Shown piece after piece: positions 1 to 9,260 of a stretch of 64,000 nucleotides of DNA. The notes under the pieces are model-generated. The model had not been told where the DNA came from. It ran no database searches and was given only the letters and a program-made list of their open reading frames with translations. The stretch's first letter is position 1. Every line of letters starts with the position of its first letter. The stretch is from Paenibacillus_I sp035510375. GTDB taxonomy: Bacteria > Bacillota > Bacilli > Paenibacillales > Paenibacillaceae. The translations under genes were made by a program, and so were the position numbers. Where the stretch lies: NCBI RefSeq assembly GCF_035510375.1, contig NZ_DATKHG010000027.1; one strand, 5' to 3'.

Positions 1-120
1 CTGGTCGCTGGGGTCTGTCTAACTCACGGGCTCGCAGCACCATAGAGACACGACCTCCCTTCGCCAGCCGTAAAAGTTACTTCGACGCTGACCCATTTTC
101 ATCCTTCTGATGGTGCCGCG

Positions 121-351
121 TCAGCGGCATGGTTGTCTAATTCGGTTAAACGGATAGCGGTTGAGATCGCGTATATGAGTATTAAAGTAAGTGCCTTTTG
201 AGTTAGCCTTCATTAATTGTTCATGTTCCGTCACCGGTACATGACGGTATTCGTACAACGAACCATTGAGAAATTGTATATAAAGTGTCTCTGTTGACCG
301 GTCATAGCCGATACTATGGATGATGGAAGAAGTAACGGGGGCCATGTCCAT
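121..351 (-). CDS. KTSC-domain small protein
   Basis: A 76-residue protein that is almost entirely one KTSC domain. It has the paired serines at the N-terminus (VTSSIIHSIGYD), the hydrophobic strand LYIQFLNGSLYEY, the VP turn, and the ANSKGTYFNTHIRD block near the C-terminus that gives the family its name. KTSC proteins are small, sometimes fused to RNA- or DNA-linked domains, and their biochemical role is not settled, so none is assigned. The start is preceded by GGGGGAT at a good distance; a second ATG two codons in is also possible. Base composition is clearly lower in GC than most of the window, as for the next gene, which fits an acquired segment. Confidence 0.8.
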   Translation of the reverse strand: MDMAPVTSSIIHSIGYDRSTETLYIQFLNGSLYEYRHVPVTEHEQLMKANSKGTYFNTHIRDLNRYPFNRIRQPCR

Positions 352-574
352 TTTTTATCCCCCAATTCCTGCCGATTCTAATACCCATGTGGGTACAGGT
401 GCATAATTTTGAACTATTAAAGAAATAGGGTTTGCGAACTTGTTTTGTTTTATTAACGACGGGGACTATGTGATGTCGGGATTTACTTTTCCCGGACCGC
501 CAAGCCGTATAGTCGGCAATTAACTCCGTCATGTCGGCCTGTATTTCTCTTATCACCGGCTTTCCCTGGAACAT
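314..574 (-). CDS. Small hypothetical protein upstream of the KTSC gene
   Basis: An 86-codon frame starting MFQGKPVIREIQADM behind a GGGGAA-type ribosome site. It overlaps the first codons of the KTSC gene in another frame. The N-terminal 35 residues are charged and helical (REIQADMTELIADYTAWR) and look like protein. The rest (CTCTHMGIRIGRN onward) looks less so. It may be a real small gene, a decayed one, or chance. No family was recognised. Confidence 0.35.
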   Translation of the reverse strand: MFQGKPVIREIQADMTELIADYTAWRSGKSKSRHHIVPVVNKTKQVRKPYFFNSSKLCTCTHMGIRIGRNWGIKNGHGPRYFFHHP

Positions 575-627
575 AGTGTATTCCCCGCCGCCGCTCGCTC
601 TGTTCATCGGACGAGCTGCTTTTTTTA

Positions 628-1479
628 CTAGCGCAACTTATCGAGAAGATTATAATAATAGTATGTTTTAGAGCGCAATCTGCCGTCTGAAAAAATGATT
701 CTCTGCGATTCTAAAATTGATAAATATCTTCTGCAGGTCGCCTCTGATAACCCGGCAGTTGAAGAAATCGAGTGAACGGTAAAAATCGGTTTCTGAAAAA
801 CTGAATCGATTAATTTTTTCACACCACTACTGTTAATTAATGATTGAGCAATTTTTAAATCATGTTCGTAAAGTTGATTTACATCGTTGATTAAACGAAT
901 ATTTTTGTCCGCTTGAAGTATGACGGCTTCCAGAAAAAATTTAATCCACTGATTCCAGTCTCCTTTATATCTCGTATCATTTAGAAACCGATAGTATTTA
1001 TGTTTATCCTTTTCCAAAGCTTCGCTTAGAAAGAAGTTAGGAAAATCAATAACTTTTTTATTGAATAAATATAGGGGAATTAGAATCCTTCCGATTCTCC
1101 CATTTCCATCAAGGAAAGGATGAATGGTTTCAAATTGGGCATGTATAATGGCAACTCGAATCAGCTCGTCAAGATCATCTTTGGGATCGTTAATGTAGGC
1201 CTCTAGATTGCTCATATAGTTATCCACCAATTGTGGTGCGGGAGGTATGTAGGTAGCTGTTTCCAAGGTACAACCTTCGGGACCTATAAAATTCTGAATC
1301 TTTCTATAATCTCCAGGAGAGCGATTGCCGCCACGAACATCGTTTGACGACAATGTGGTATGCATGGTTTTGAAAAGCCTTGTAGAAAGGGGGAGGAACA
1401 TAATTTCTCCATTCCTTCTCGGAGTGCCTGATAATAGTTTAATACCTCTTGAATACGGTTTGAACGGGCAGGAAAACAA
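628..1479 (-). pseudogene. Fic-family protein, frameshifted near its N-terminus
   Basis: The Fic core is complete: HPFLDGNGRIGR matches the HPFx[D/E]GNGRxxR AMPylation motif, preceded by the usual PGDYRKIQNFIGP and FIxPPAP-like blocks and followed by a C-terminal winged-helix part (SEATCRRYLSILESQRII). Intact relatives transfer AMP to protein targets and carry an N-terminal stretch that includes an inhibitory helix. Here the expected helix (QEVLNYYQALREGMEK) is in another frame upstream of about 1395-1412, and that frame is closed by TAA near 1500, so the N-terminal part is lost. The surviving frame could only produce a core without its normal N-terminus. AT-rich relative to its neighbours. 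Called a pseudogene because family alignment shows the frame break directly. Confidence 0.8.
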
Positions 1480-1566
1480 TTTTTATCTGAATCTGGTTAA
1501 AGCGTTGCATCAGAATCAATTAGAATTGAACGCCGCCAGAAATCAATCCTCCTGATATGCGAAAAA

Positions 1567-1590
1567 AGACACCGGGCCCGGTGTTTTTTT
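1567..1590. terminator. Bidirectional intrinsic terminator
   Basis: A perfect 16-nt palindrome (ACACCGGGCCCGGTGT, 1569-1584) flanked by seven T on one side and six A on the other. It can therefore end transcription from the TauE/SafE gene on the minus strand and limit traffic from the opposite direction. Confidence 0.85.
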
Positions 1591-1594
1591 CTCA

Positions 1595-1777
1595 TCATAT
1601 GTGCTCCGGCTTCCGCACCTGCAGCTTCCGCAGCTCCTCGGATGTTTCGTGGATCCGCCGTTGTATGTCCTCCCGGTCGAACGGGCCGAGCAGTTCGGGA
1701 GCCGCCTTTTTCCACCGTTTGATCCATACGCTGCGGTCGTTAATGTCTCCGAGCCGTTCCTTGGCGGGCTTGGCGGC
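1595..1777 (-). other. Open 60-codon in-frame extension after the stop of the TauE/SafE gene
   Basis: Directly after the TAG of the exporter gene the same frame stays open for 60 codons to a TGA, just before the terminator. The conceptual peptide is charged and helix-prone (KERLGDINDRSVWIKRWKK, then FDREDIQRRIHETSEELRKL), so it looks like protein rather than noise. It contains no ATG, GTG or TTG in frame, so it cannot be a normal separate gene. It may be a readthrough tail or the leftover of a longer ORF. TauE/SafE proteins normally end where the TAG is. Confidence 0.5.
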
Positions 1778-2521
1778 CTAGAACAAGATCAAGTAAAGTC
1801 CCCCGAGCGCCGCGAGGATGAGAATAAGGGCCTGGAAATGCTTCTGCGGAATAAGCGGAAGCACCTTGAAGCCGATGATAGCGCCGATGACTACCGCCGG
1901 GATCATCCAGGCGTTAAGCACCAGCGACTGCGGCGTAATAAGTCCCAGGTAGCTGGTGAAGGGCACTTTAATGACATTGACGATAAAGAAGAAAAAGGCG
2001 CTCGTGCCGACGAAGGCGGTTTTGTTCATGCCTTTGGACAGCAAATAGATCGTCATGATGCTGCCCGCCGCGTTGCCTATCATGGTCGTGAATCCGGCGA
2101 GCACGCCGAGCGATCCGTTAAAGGCGGGCGATTTGGTGAAGGCGAATTTGAGCATGCTCTCCAGCCGGTCCTTGTATAAATGGAGGCCGATCAGCAGCAG
2201 GACCAGGGTGCCGATCAGAATGGAAAGCGGCCCGTCGCCGATCCGGCCCAGCACGAAGAAGCCCGCTGCAAGCCCGACGAACACCCAAGGCAGAAGAACG
2301 AGGAGATGCTTCCACACGACGGCTTTCCGGTAATACACAATCGCGATGATATCGCCTGTGATCAGAATCGGGGTGATGAGCCCTACGGATTCGCGTGCGG
2401 GGAAAACGGTGGCCATGATGGCCGCGACAAACAGCCCCAAAGTCGGCACACCGGTTTTGGAGAAGCCGATTAACAAGGCGCAGACGACGGTAACCGTCAG
2501 TTGTAAAGGCGTAATATCCAT
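1778..2521 (-). CDS. TauE/SafE (TSUP) family membrane exporter
   Basis: A 247-residue polytopic membrane protein of the TauE/SafE family, whose members move sulfite, sulfonates or other organic anions. It shows the two-repeat architecture: GFSKTGVPTLGLF in the first half and GVLAGFTTMIGNAAGSIMTIYLL in the second. The start MDITPLQ is chosen because AAGGAG lies 6 nt upstream; an upstream in-frame ATG lacks one. The substrate cannot be read from the sequence. It diverges from the iron transporter operon, and the 230-bp gap between them holds the Fur-controlled promoter. Confidence 0.85.
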   Translation of the reverse strand: MDITPLQLTVTVVCALLIGFSKTGVPTLGLFVAAIMATVFPARESVGLITPILITGDIIAIVYYRKAVVWKHLLVLLPWVFVGLAAGFFVLGRIGDGPLSILIGTLVLLLIGLHLYKDRLESMLKFAFTKSPAFNGSLGVLAGFTTMIGNAAGSIMTIYLLSKGMNKTAFVGTSAFFFFIVNVIKVPFTSYLGLITPQSLVLNAWMIPAVVIGAIIGFKVLPLIPQKHFQALILILAALGGLYLILF

Positions 2522-2672
2522 GTATACTCCTTGGCGTTTGGTTTTCACCAGTATAGCATGAATGCGCTGTCTTGGCGGCAACCAATTCGCAAGGAGTGAA
2601 CATGAGAAATTATTTCATAATAATGACTATAATTAATCACAAAATGTTCGAAAAAAACAGCATTCCGTATTG

Positions 2673-2737
2673 TTGACACTTCCTGCATGATGGTGGTACG
2701 ATTTCATCAGCGCTGATTGATAATGATTTTCATTACC
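2673..2737 (+). promoter_or_regulatory. Promoter with Fur box ahead of the iron ABC operon
   Basis: TTGACA at 2673-2678 and TACGAT at 2697-2702 (18-bp spacer, TGG just before the -10) form a plausible sigma-A promoter. Immediately downstream, 2719-2737 reads GATAATGATTTTCATTACC, which matches the 19-bp Fur consensus (GATAATGATAATCATTATC) at 16 of 19 positions and lies at or just after the start of transcription. Iron-repressed expression of the operon is inferred. Confidence 0.85.
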
Positions 2738-2756
2738 ACAATATGAGGAGACTGTT

Positions 2757-3902
2757 TTGAACATGAGAAAAAGTAAAGTCGGTTCTTTATTGCTTACGGC
2801 AGTACTATCGGTCGGGTTGCTCGCAGGCTGCGGCGGCTCCGGCGCATCAACTAATCAGACGGAAAAGACCAACACGAATACATCTGCAACGAACGAACAA
2901 AAGAACGCCAATACCTCGACGGAAAACAACTCCGGTCAAGCAGGCGGGGAACAGGCGGTCAATGTCTACACGGCAAGGAATTACGATGTGGACGCGGTAT
3001 TATTTCAGAAATTCACGGAACAAACGGGCATTAAGGTGAATGCCGTCGAAGGCAAGGCCGAAGAGCTGATCGAACGCATTAAACGCGAAGGGGAAAGCAC
3101 CCCCGCGGATCTGTTCATCACGGTGGACGGAGGCGTTCTGAACAACGCCAAGACGGCGGGCGTCCTGCAGCCGGTGCAATCGGAAGTGATCGACAAGCAG
3201 GTGCCGGCGGATCTTCGCGACGCCGAGAACCAGTGGATCGGCCTCTCCATGCGGGCTCGGATCATCGCTTATGCCAAGGATCGCGTGAAGCCGGAGCAGC
3301 TTTCCACTTACGAGGATCTGGCGACGGACAAGTGGAAGGGCAAGGTGTTGGTGCGGTCGTCCACGAACCTGTATAACCAATCGCTTCTCGCCTCGTTCAT
3401 TGCGATCGACGGGGAACAGAAGGCCGAGCAATGGGCGCAGGGCATTGCGAACAACCTGGCCCGCGATCCCGACGGCGGCGACCGCGATCAGGCGAAGGCC
3501 ATCGTTGCAGGTACCGGCGACGTAGCGATTATGAACACCTACTATGTCGGACAAATGACGAAATCCGACGATCCCGAAGAGGTTAAGGTTGCCGAACAGA
3601 TCGGCGTGTTCTTCCCGAACCAGGACACGACCGGCACGCACCGGAACATCAGCGGCGCCGGGCTGATCAAGTACAGCAAGAACAAGGACAATGCGGTCAA
3701 GCTGATCGAATTTCTGACGGGTAAAGAAGCGCAGACGCTGATGTCGGCCGAGAACTTCGAATTCCCGGTGAACGGCGAGGCGGAACTGCCTGAGTTGCTC
3801 AAATCTTGGGGAACCTTCAAAGCCCAGGACCTGGATTTCGCCAAGCTCGGCGAGTATAATAAAACGGCTGTCGAAATTATGAATAAAGTAGGTTGGAAAT
3901 AA
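2757..3902 (+). CDS. Ferric iron ABC transporter substrate-binding lipoprotein
   Basis: A 381-residue periplasmic-binding-protein type II fold with a lipoprotein signal (LLTAVLSVGLLAGC) and a Ser/Thr/Asn-rich linker that tethers it to the membrane. The mature part matches the FutA/FbpA class: VNVYTARNYDVDAVLFQKF at the start and the tyrosine pair in AIMNTYYVGQM that coordinates Fe(III) in relatives. TTG at 2757 is favoured as start because GAGGAG lies 6 nt upstream; the ATG at 2763 is the alternative. It is first gene of a three-gene operon and sits directly behind the Fur box, which supports iron as substrate. Confidence 0.9.
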   Translation: MNMRKSKVGSLLLTAVLSVGLLAGCGGSGASTNQTEKTNTNTSATNEQKNANTSTENNSGQAGGEQAVNVYTARNYDVDAVLFQKFTEQTGIKVNAVEGKAEELIERIKREGESTPADLFITVDGGVLNNAKTAGVLQPVQSEVIDKQVPADLRDAENQWIGLSMRARIIAYAKDRVKPEQLSTYEDLATDKWKGKVLVRSSTNLYNQSLLASFIAIDGEQKAEQWAQGIANNLARDPDGGDRDQAKAIVAGTGDVAIMNTYYVGQMTKSDDPEEVKVAEQIGVFFPNQDTTGTHRNISGAGLIKYSKNKDNAVKLIEFLTGKEAQTLMSAENFEFPVNGEAELPELLKSWGTFKAQDLDFAKLGEYNKTAVEIMNKVGWK

Positions 3903-3905
3903 AAG

Positions 3906-5561
3906 ATGCAACAGCCAGCCAAGCTTCTAAGGGATATACAAAAACATAGTAATGGCTGGTTATGGATCAGTCTTCCGGCGGCGGTATTTATACTGCTGCC
4001 GATTGCCGTTATCCTCGTTTCCTTGTTTGGGGCGCCTAATGAGAATTGGAGCCACATCAAGCAGTATATGCTGCAGGACTATGTGCTGCAATCCGTTTGG
4101 CTGGTGCTTGGCACGGGCTTTTTCACCGTTCTGATCGGCGCGTCGTTAGCCTGGTTGATCGCGGCGTATGATTTTCCGATGAAGGCTTTCTTTCGCTGGG
4201 CGCTCATGCTGCCGCTCGCCGTTCCGCCTTACATAGCGGCTTACACCTACAGCAACATGCTCAGCTACACCGGGGTCGTACAGAAGACGCTGCGCTCGCT
4301 CGGTGTATCGCCCAATCAGGCATGGTTTGACATCATGTCGATGAAAGGCGCCATCTTTATCTTCACCATGTTTCTGTATCCATACGTTTATATGATTACC
4401 CGATCCTTTCTCGAGCGCCAAAGCGGCGCTTACATCGAGAATGCCCGGCTGCTCGGCCGAAAGCCGCTCGCCGTTTTTGTGCGGATCGCGCTGCCGTTGT
4501 CCCGTCCGGCTATTGCGGGCGGGTTGACGTTAGTGGCGTTCGAGGCACTCAGCGACTACGGCGTTGTGAACTATTTCGGCATCCAGACATTCTCCACCGC
4601 AATCTTCACCACCTGGTTCGGCATGTATGATATCGAATCGGCTACCCGTCTGGCGGCTTGGTTCCTTGTGGGGGTGATCGGGCTTATGATCCTGGAGAGG
4701 TTTCTGCGCGGACAGAGAAGATTCAGCGCAACGACAAGCAAAAGCAATCCGCTTGTGCCGGCAAGGCTCAAAGGATTATCGGGCTGGGCGGCAGCGGCGT
4801 TCTGCGTCTTGGTGCTCGCTTTATCTTTCCTGGTCCCGGTCGCGCAGCTGTTCGTCTGGGCGGGATGGACCTATGCCGATGTGATGCTGACGGCCGATTT
4901 CCGGCGGTTGACCTATAACACCGTATCGGTGGCGCTGCTGGCTACGGCTATCATTATGCTGCTGGCGGTCATCGTAGGCAACGTCAGCCGTCTCATGAAC
5001 AACCGGTTCGGTTACGCAATCGCCAAAATCATGACCACCGGCTATTCGGTTCCGGGCGCGATCATCGCGATCGGCGTGCTGGCCCTGTTTGTCCGGCTGG
5101 ATGCAAGCCTTGCGCCGTTATACGGCTGGATAGGAAAGGGTGAAGCGCCGCTCGTACTCAGCATGTCGCTGGCGATGCTGGTGGCCGCTTACATCATCCG
5201 TTTCACGGCTACGGGTTACAACAGCATCGAAGCGGGCTTCGAGAAAATGGGCATGAAGTACACGGAGGCGTCCCGTATGCTCGGCGCGGGCATGACGAGA
5301 ACCTTTTTCAAGGTAGACCTGCCGTTAATCAAGGGCTCACTGCTCAGCGGAGTCATTCTCACGTTCGTCGAAATCGTGAAGGAGCTGCCGCTGGCGCTGC
5401 TGCTCAGGCCGTTCAACTTCGATACGCTCGCTACCAAGGCTTATCAATATGGGACCGATGAGCGGATCTTTTCGGCCGCGGTGCCTTCCTTATTCATCAT
5501 TGGAGTCGGCGCCATATCTATCGTCATTTTTGATCATGTGGGAAAGAGAGTGGTCCAATGA
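3906..5561 (+). CDS. Ferric iron ABC transporter permease (fused double module)
   Basis: A 551-residue permease with about twelve membrane helices made of two homologous BPD_transp_1 modules in one chain, the usual layout of FbpB/SfuB-type iron permeases. The first cytoplasmic coupling loop lies around EALSDYGVVNYFG and the second near EASRMLGAGMTRTFFKVDLP, which contact the ATPase. It starts 3 nt after the binding protein and overlaps the ATPase gene by ATGA, so the three are translationally coupled. Confidence 0.9.
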   Translation: MQQPAKLLRDIQKHSNGWLWISLPAAVFILLPIAVILVSLFGAPNENWSHIKQYMLQDYVLQSVWLVLGTGFFTVLIGASLAWLIAAYDFPMKAFFRWALMLPLAVPPYIAAYTYSNMLSYTGVVQKTLRSLGVSPNQAWFDIMSMKGAIFIFTMFLYPYVYMITRSFLERQSGAYIENARLLGRKPLAVFVRIALPLSRPAIAGGLTLVAFEALSDYGVVNYFGIQTFSTAIFTTWFGMYDIESATRLAAWFLVGVIGLMILERFLRGQRRFSATTSKSNPLVPARLKGLSGWAAAAFCVLVLALSFLVPVAQLFVWAGWTYADVMLTADFRRLTYNTVSVALLATAIIMLLAVIVGNVSRLMNNRFGYAIAKIMTTGYSVPGAIIAIGVLALFVRLDASLAPLYGWIGKGEAPLVLSMSLAMLVAAYIIRFTATGYNSIEAGFEKMGMKYTEASRMLGAGMTRTFFKVDLPLIKGSLLSGVILTFVEIVKELPLALLLRPFNFDTLATKAYQYGTDERIFSAAVPSLFIIGVGAISIVIFDHVGKRVVQ

Positions 5562-6205
5562 GCTTCGTCGCGATTCACAAGCTGTCGTTCACTTATTCCA
5601 GAAAGCAAATGTCCGTTATCGATCAATTCTCATTTTCCATGAGCAAGGGGGAAATTGTCGGTGTGGTCGGGGAAAGCGGAAGCGGCAAAAGCACCTTGCT
5701 TCGCTTGATCGCGGGGCTGGAAACGCCTGCAAAGGGGGAAATCGACATTTCGCAGCGTACGGTCGTCGATGTCCGGACTTTCATACCGCCGGAACAGCGC
5801 GGTGTGGGGATGGTTTTTCAGGACTACGCCTTGTTCCCTCATCTGACCGTCGCCAAAAATATCGAGTTCGGTTTGCATCGCATGTCCAAAGCGGACCGCC
5901 AGGCGCGTTTGCAGGAAATGATCGAGCTGGTGAAGCTGTCCGGCCTTGAGAACCGGTATCCGCACGAGCTGAGCGGAGGACAGCAGCAGCGTGTCGCGCT
6001 GGCCCGCGCGCTTGCGCCGAAGCCGGCCTTGCTGCTGATGGATGAGCCTTTCAGCAACCTGGATGTGGATTTGAAGGCGGCGATTCGCGTGGAGCTTCGG
6101 GACATTCTGAAAAAAGCGGAGATGACCTGCTTGTTCGTCACGCATGACCAGCAGGACGTAGACGCGATATGTGACCGCACGGTTCGCATCGGCCGGCTCG
6201 TGTAG
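5558..6205 (+). CDS. Ferric iron ABC transporter ATPase, short form
   Basis: A 215-residue ABC ATPase with Walker A GESGSGKST, signature LSGGQQQR, Walker B LLLMDEPFSNLD and the H-loop VTHDQQD. It powers the permease encoded just upstream. Most FbpC/PotA-like ATPases carry about 130 further residues forming a C-terminal TOBE regulatory domain. This one stops at IGRLV right after the nucleotide-binding domain. No frameshift is apparent, so it seems to be a naturally short variant. Confidence 0.9.
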   Translation: MSFVAIHKLSFTYSRKQMSVIDQFSFSMSKGEIVGVVGESGSGKSTLLRLIAGLETPAKGEIDISQRTVVDVRTFIPPEQRGVGMVFQDYALFPHLTVAKNIEFGLHRMSKADRQARLQEMIELVKLSGLENRYPHELSGGQQQRVALARALAPKPALLLMDEPFSNLDVDLKAAIRVELRDILKKAEMTCLFVTHDQQDVDAICDRTVRIGRLV

Positions 6206-6419
6206 CTTGCCTGCCCGCTTACTTAGCCTGGGCGCGATTAGAGGCGGGAAAATACGGATGAGACGAAAGGTGTTCGGGCAGGAGGTTTGCTTCGCTTGAA
6301 CGCTTCTTATTTGCGTGAAGCCCGATGTGACACTGTTTTTTGCATGTTACTGACAAACGTTGACAGAGGAGAATGGTCAAGTAGGCGATTGTAACATAGG
6401 AGCTTCCAAAAGAGTCCGC

Positions 6420-6448
6420 TTGCCAAGGCATTGCGGACATTTTATGAT
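6420..6448 (+). promoter_or_regulatory. Sigma-A promoter of the Wadjet operon
   Basis: TTGCCA (6420-6425), a 17-bp spacer and TATGAT (6443-6448), with the predicted start of transcription about 35 nt before the jetA ATG. It is the only well-formed promoter seen between the iron operon and jetA. No operator palindrome is obvious around it. Confidence 0.65.
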
Positions 6449-6489
6449 GAAAACAATTGAAAACGGAAAGAGGGAAAGGGGGACGGTGA

Positions 6490-8043
6490 ATGGATGCGAG
6501 ACTTTCCGGGCTGCCGCCGCAATCGCTGCGCCATGTGCCGGAGCTCAAATATGTGAACGCCGAAAATGTGGTCCGCTACCGGGCCATTATGCGCTTTTTC
6601 TACCAGGAGTATAAACGGTTAAGGTACTGGCTGAAGCCCGAAGAGGTGTTTGCGGGGGTCAGCGAGTGGGGCGTATGGCCCGGTTACACGATCGAACAGT
6701 GCCAGGCCGACCTGGATCAGTTGGTGGAGTGGCAGAATCTGACGGCCCGGCACGACGGGGGCCGCTCGACCACGCTGGAGGAGTACCTGAAGAAAAAAAT
6801 GCAGTATTTGCTCCGTCCTTACTCCATTGAAATTGAGCGATTGCTGGAGACGCTCGAAAAGGTGACCGGCTATGGAGGCTCGCTGGAATCGTCCTTGTTC
6901 GACACGATCGCGGACAAGCTGTTCGCCATTCGCCGGGATGCCGATCAACTCAATCCCGAGACGGCGCTGGAGCTTTGGAACATACTCTACCGGTCGTTCG
7001 TCAGCTTGCACGAGAACGCCGCGGACTATATCGCCAGCCTGCATACCGCCAAGGCGGAGGAGATGATGGTAGCCGAAGCGTTCCTGGTCTTCAAGGAGAA
7101 GCTCACGAATTATTTGCAAAATTTCGTGCAGGCCTTGCAGCGAAGCGCCTACAAAATCGAAGGCAATTTGCTGCGGATCAACGCAAATGTCCGGGATATG
7201 TTCCTGGAGAAAGCGGTGGAGGGAGAGCTGAACAAGCCGCGGCTTGAGGACGTGCCGGACCGGGAAGCGCTGCTGGAGGAGCTTCGGCAGGGATGGGAGA
7301 ACATTCAGCGCTGGTTTATCGGCGAAGGCGGTTCGCCCAGCGAGCTTACGCTGCTGGAGCGTGCAACCAAGGACGCGATCGCACGGATCGTCCGAAGCGC
7401 CATTCGAATCCAGGAGCGTAAGCGTTCCGGCCTGAGCCGGAAAAAGGAGCTGGAGCATCTCGCCCGCTGGTTCGCCGGTCTGCATGCGATGGAAGATGCC
7501 CACCGCCTGGCGGGATTCGCCTTCGGGTTGTTTCCGACGCGCCATCTGCAAGGGGAGGACCTGCGCGACTCCGACCGGGCGGACATGTCGATGTGGGAAG
7601 AGCGGCCCACGGTGCGGACGCTTCGCTCGCGCAGCCGCAAGCGCGGCGAGCGGCAGGAGTCGGAGCCGGTGCGCGACAATGAGCAGCGGAAGCGGCGGGA
7701 ACGGGAAGCGTTCCTGCTGCGGCAGGCGGAGGAATGGAAAGCGGTAGAAGCGCTTTTGGCGAAAGGCAAGGTCCGGATCTCGGAGCTGGGCAAGGTGCCG
7801 AGCCAAACGCGGCTGCGGCTGCTCCACTGGATCGGCCGGTGCATGACGGCGGGGGCGAACCATTCCTTCGTGACGCCGGAAGGCGTCCGCATTCGCATGA
7901 CCAATCCGCGGACGGAAGAAAGAACTGTGCTCGTCTCGGAGGACGGCGAACTGCATATGGCCGATTATGAGCTGGTATTTATGCTGACGGATGCTGCGAG
8001 GGAAGCGGCGGCCGCGAGAGAAGAGGAGTGGGCAAGGCGATGA
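6490..8043 (+). CDS. jetA: Wadjet protein JetA (TIGR02677 / DUF2397)
   Basis: A 517-residue protein of the DUF2397 family, first gene of the four-gene Wadjet cassette. In this SMC-like complex JetA is the kleisin-like linker that bridges the JetC heads. It is mostly helical: an N-terminal part with RHVPELKYVNAENVVRYRAI and the family block EEYLKKKMQYLLRPYS, and a highly basic, Arg/Glu-rich C-terminal half (residues about 370-430). Length is normal for the family. The ATG follows AGGGGG. The stop overlaps jetB by ATGA. Codon use and GC match the chromosome, so if the cassette was acquired it is not recent or came from a similar genome. Confidence 0.9.
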   Translation: MDARLSGLPPQSLRHVPELKYVNAENVVRYRAIMRFFYQEYKRLRYWLKPEEVFAGVSEWGVWPGYTIEQCQADLDQLVEWQNLTARHDGGRSTTLEEYLKKKMQYLLRPYSIEIERLLETLEKVTGYGGSLESSLFDTIADKLFAIRRDADQLNPETALELWNILYRSFVSLHENAADYIASLHTAKAEEMMVAEAFLVFKEKLTNYLQNFVQALQRSAYKIEGNLLRINANVRDMFLEKAVEGELNKPRLEDVPDREALLEELRQGWENIQRWFIGEGGSPSELTLLERATKDAIARIVRSAIRIQERKRSGLSRKKELEHLARWFAGLHAMEDAHRLAGFAFGLFPTRHLQGEDLRDSDRADMSMWEERPTVRTLRSRSRKRGERQESEPVRDNEQRKRREREAFLLRQAEEWKAVEALLAKGKVRISELGKVPSQTRLRLLHWIGRCMTAGANHSFVTPEGVRIRMTNPRTEERTVLVSEDGELHMADYELVFMLTDAAREAAAAREEEWARR

Positions 8044-9260
8044 ATGCAGCGGGCGAATCGGCGGTGCGAAGAGTCGGCCGCAGCCGGGCCGGCGCGGAGC
8101 AGGCGGCGGAGCGCAAAAGAGCGTGCGTTCATGCGCTGCTGAACCGGCCGTGGGTCGCGAAGAGCGAGGACCCGGAGCTTTATTTTGCCGTCAAGGATTA
8201 TTATGAAGAATTGCGGGATTGGTTCATGGACAAAGCCGGCTTCCCGCTGCTTATGACCCGGTCGATCGCCAAGCTGGACAAGGCGCCGGTAAAAGCTTTT
8301 CCGTGGATGGGCTTTCCGGAATTTCGCGAACCGAGAGACTACGTATTTTTCACGTATGGGCTGTGGTATTTGGAGAGCAAAACGGAGCTGGACCAATTCC
8401 TGCTGTCGGATATCGTGGAGGATATCCGGGATCAAATGGCCGGCGAAGGGCTGGAGGCGGATTGGACGATCTATCATTATCGGCTGTCGATGGCGCGGGC
8501 GCTCAAGAAGCTGAAATCGCTCGGCGTGCTGCACGCGGTGGACGGCGATGAAGGGGACTGGGCGCAGAACCGGGAGAAGAACGCCTTGTTCGAATGCTCG
8601 CCGAATACGCGCTATGTGCTGCGCCGGTTTCCCCGGGATCTCACCTCATACAGCCGAATGGAAGATCTGTCCGACCCGATCCCGTATGCGGACACGCAGG
8701 ACGGACAGTCTATGCGCAGACGGCATCGCGTGTACCGCAGGCTGCTGCTGGAGCCGGCCGTACCGGACGCCGAATGGGACGAGGAGGACCTGAACTACGT
8801 GCTGTGGCAGCGTCGGGCCATTATGGACCAACTTGGGAAGACGTTCGGTTGGGAAGGGCGAAGGTACCGGGAAGGGCTGCTTTTCTTTCACCCGGAGCTG
8901 ACGGGCGAAAGCGCATTGTTTCCGACGATGTCGGGGGTTTCGGACATTGCGCTGCTGGTTGCCGGAGAACTGCGCAGGCAGCTCTATGAGGAGGGCAGCG
9001 GACGTTACACGGAGGATCAGGGCAGCATTCGGATCACACGGGCCGAGATGGAGACGATTCTGTACAAGCTGCATCTTCGGCATAAAGACTACTGGAGCAA
9101 GGAGTTCCGCGAGTCGTCCTCGCAGGAGCTGGCGGAACTGTGTTTAACGCACCTTGAGGATTGGGGGCTGGGGCGGCGGGAAGACACAACTCACTTTCTG
9201 ATCTCGCCGGTGCTGGGCCGCTGGAATGCGGAATATGCGAACACGGATTTTGACGAATAG
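8040..9260 (+). CDS. jetB: Wadjet protein JetB (TIGR02678 / DUF2398)
   Basis: A DUF2398-family protein of 406 residues, the small winged-helix (KITE-like) partner in the Wadjet SMC complex. Recognisable family blocks are DYYEELRDWFMDKAGFPLLM near the N-terminus and the TSYSRMEDL / RHRVYRRLLLEP stretch in the middle. The start at 8040 is preferred because it gives the ATGA overlap with jetA. An in-frame GTG at 8028 sits too close to the GAGGAG. A 16-nt sequence covering its last codons is repeated about 50 bp downstream. Confidence 0.9.
   Translation: MNAAGESAVRRVGRSRAGAEQAAERKRACVHALLNRPWVAKSEDPELYFAVKDYYEELRDWFMDKAGFPLLMTRSIAKLDKAPVKAFPWMGFPEFREPRDYVFFTYGLWYLESKTELDQFLLSDIVEDIRDQMAGEGLEADWTIYHYRLSMARALKKLKSLGVLHAVDGDEGDWAQNREKNALFECSPNTRYVLRRFPRDLTSYSRMEDLSDPIPYADTQDGQSMRRRHRVYRRLLLEPAVPDAEWDEEDLNYVLWQRRAIMDQLGKTFGWEGRRYREGLLFFHPELTGESALFPTMSGVSDIALLVAGELRRQLYEEGSGRYTEDQGSIRITRAEMETILYKLHLRHKDYWSKEFRESSSQELAELCLTHLEDWGLGRREDTTHFLISPVLGRWNAEYANTDFDE

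Noticed and set aside
1..120. Structured-RNA-like left edge (possible tmRNA end)
   Set aside because: No tRNA-like acceptor end, no tag frame and no recognised family motif; left unassigned.
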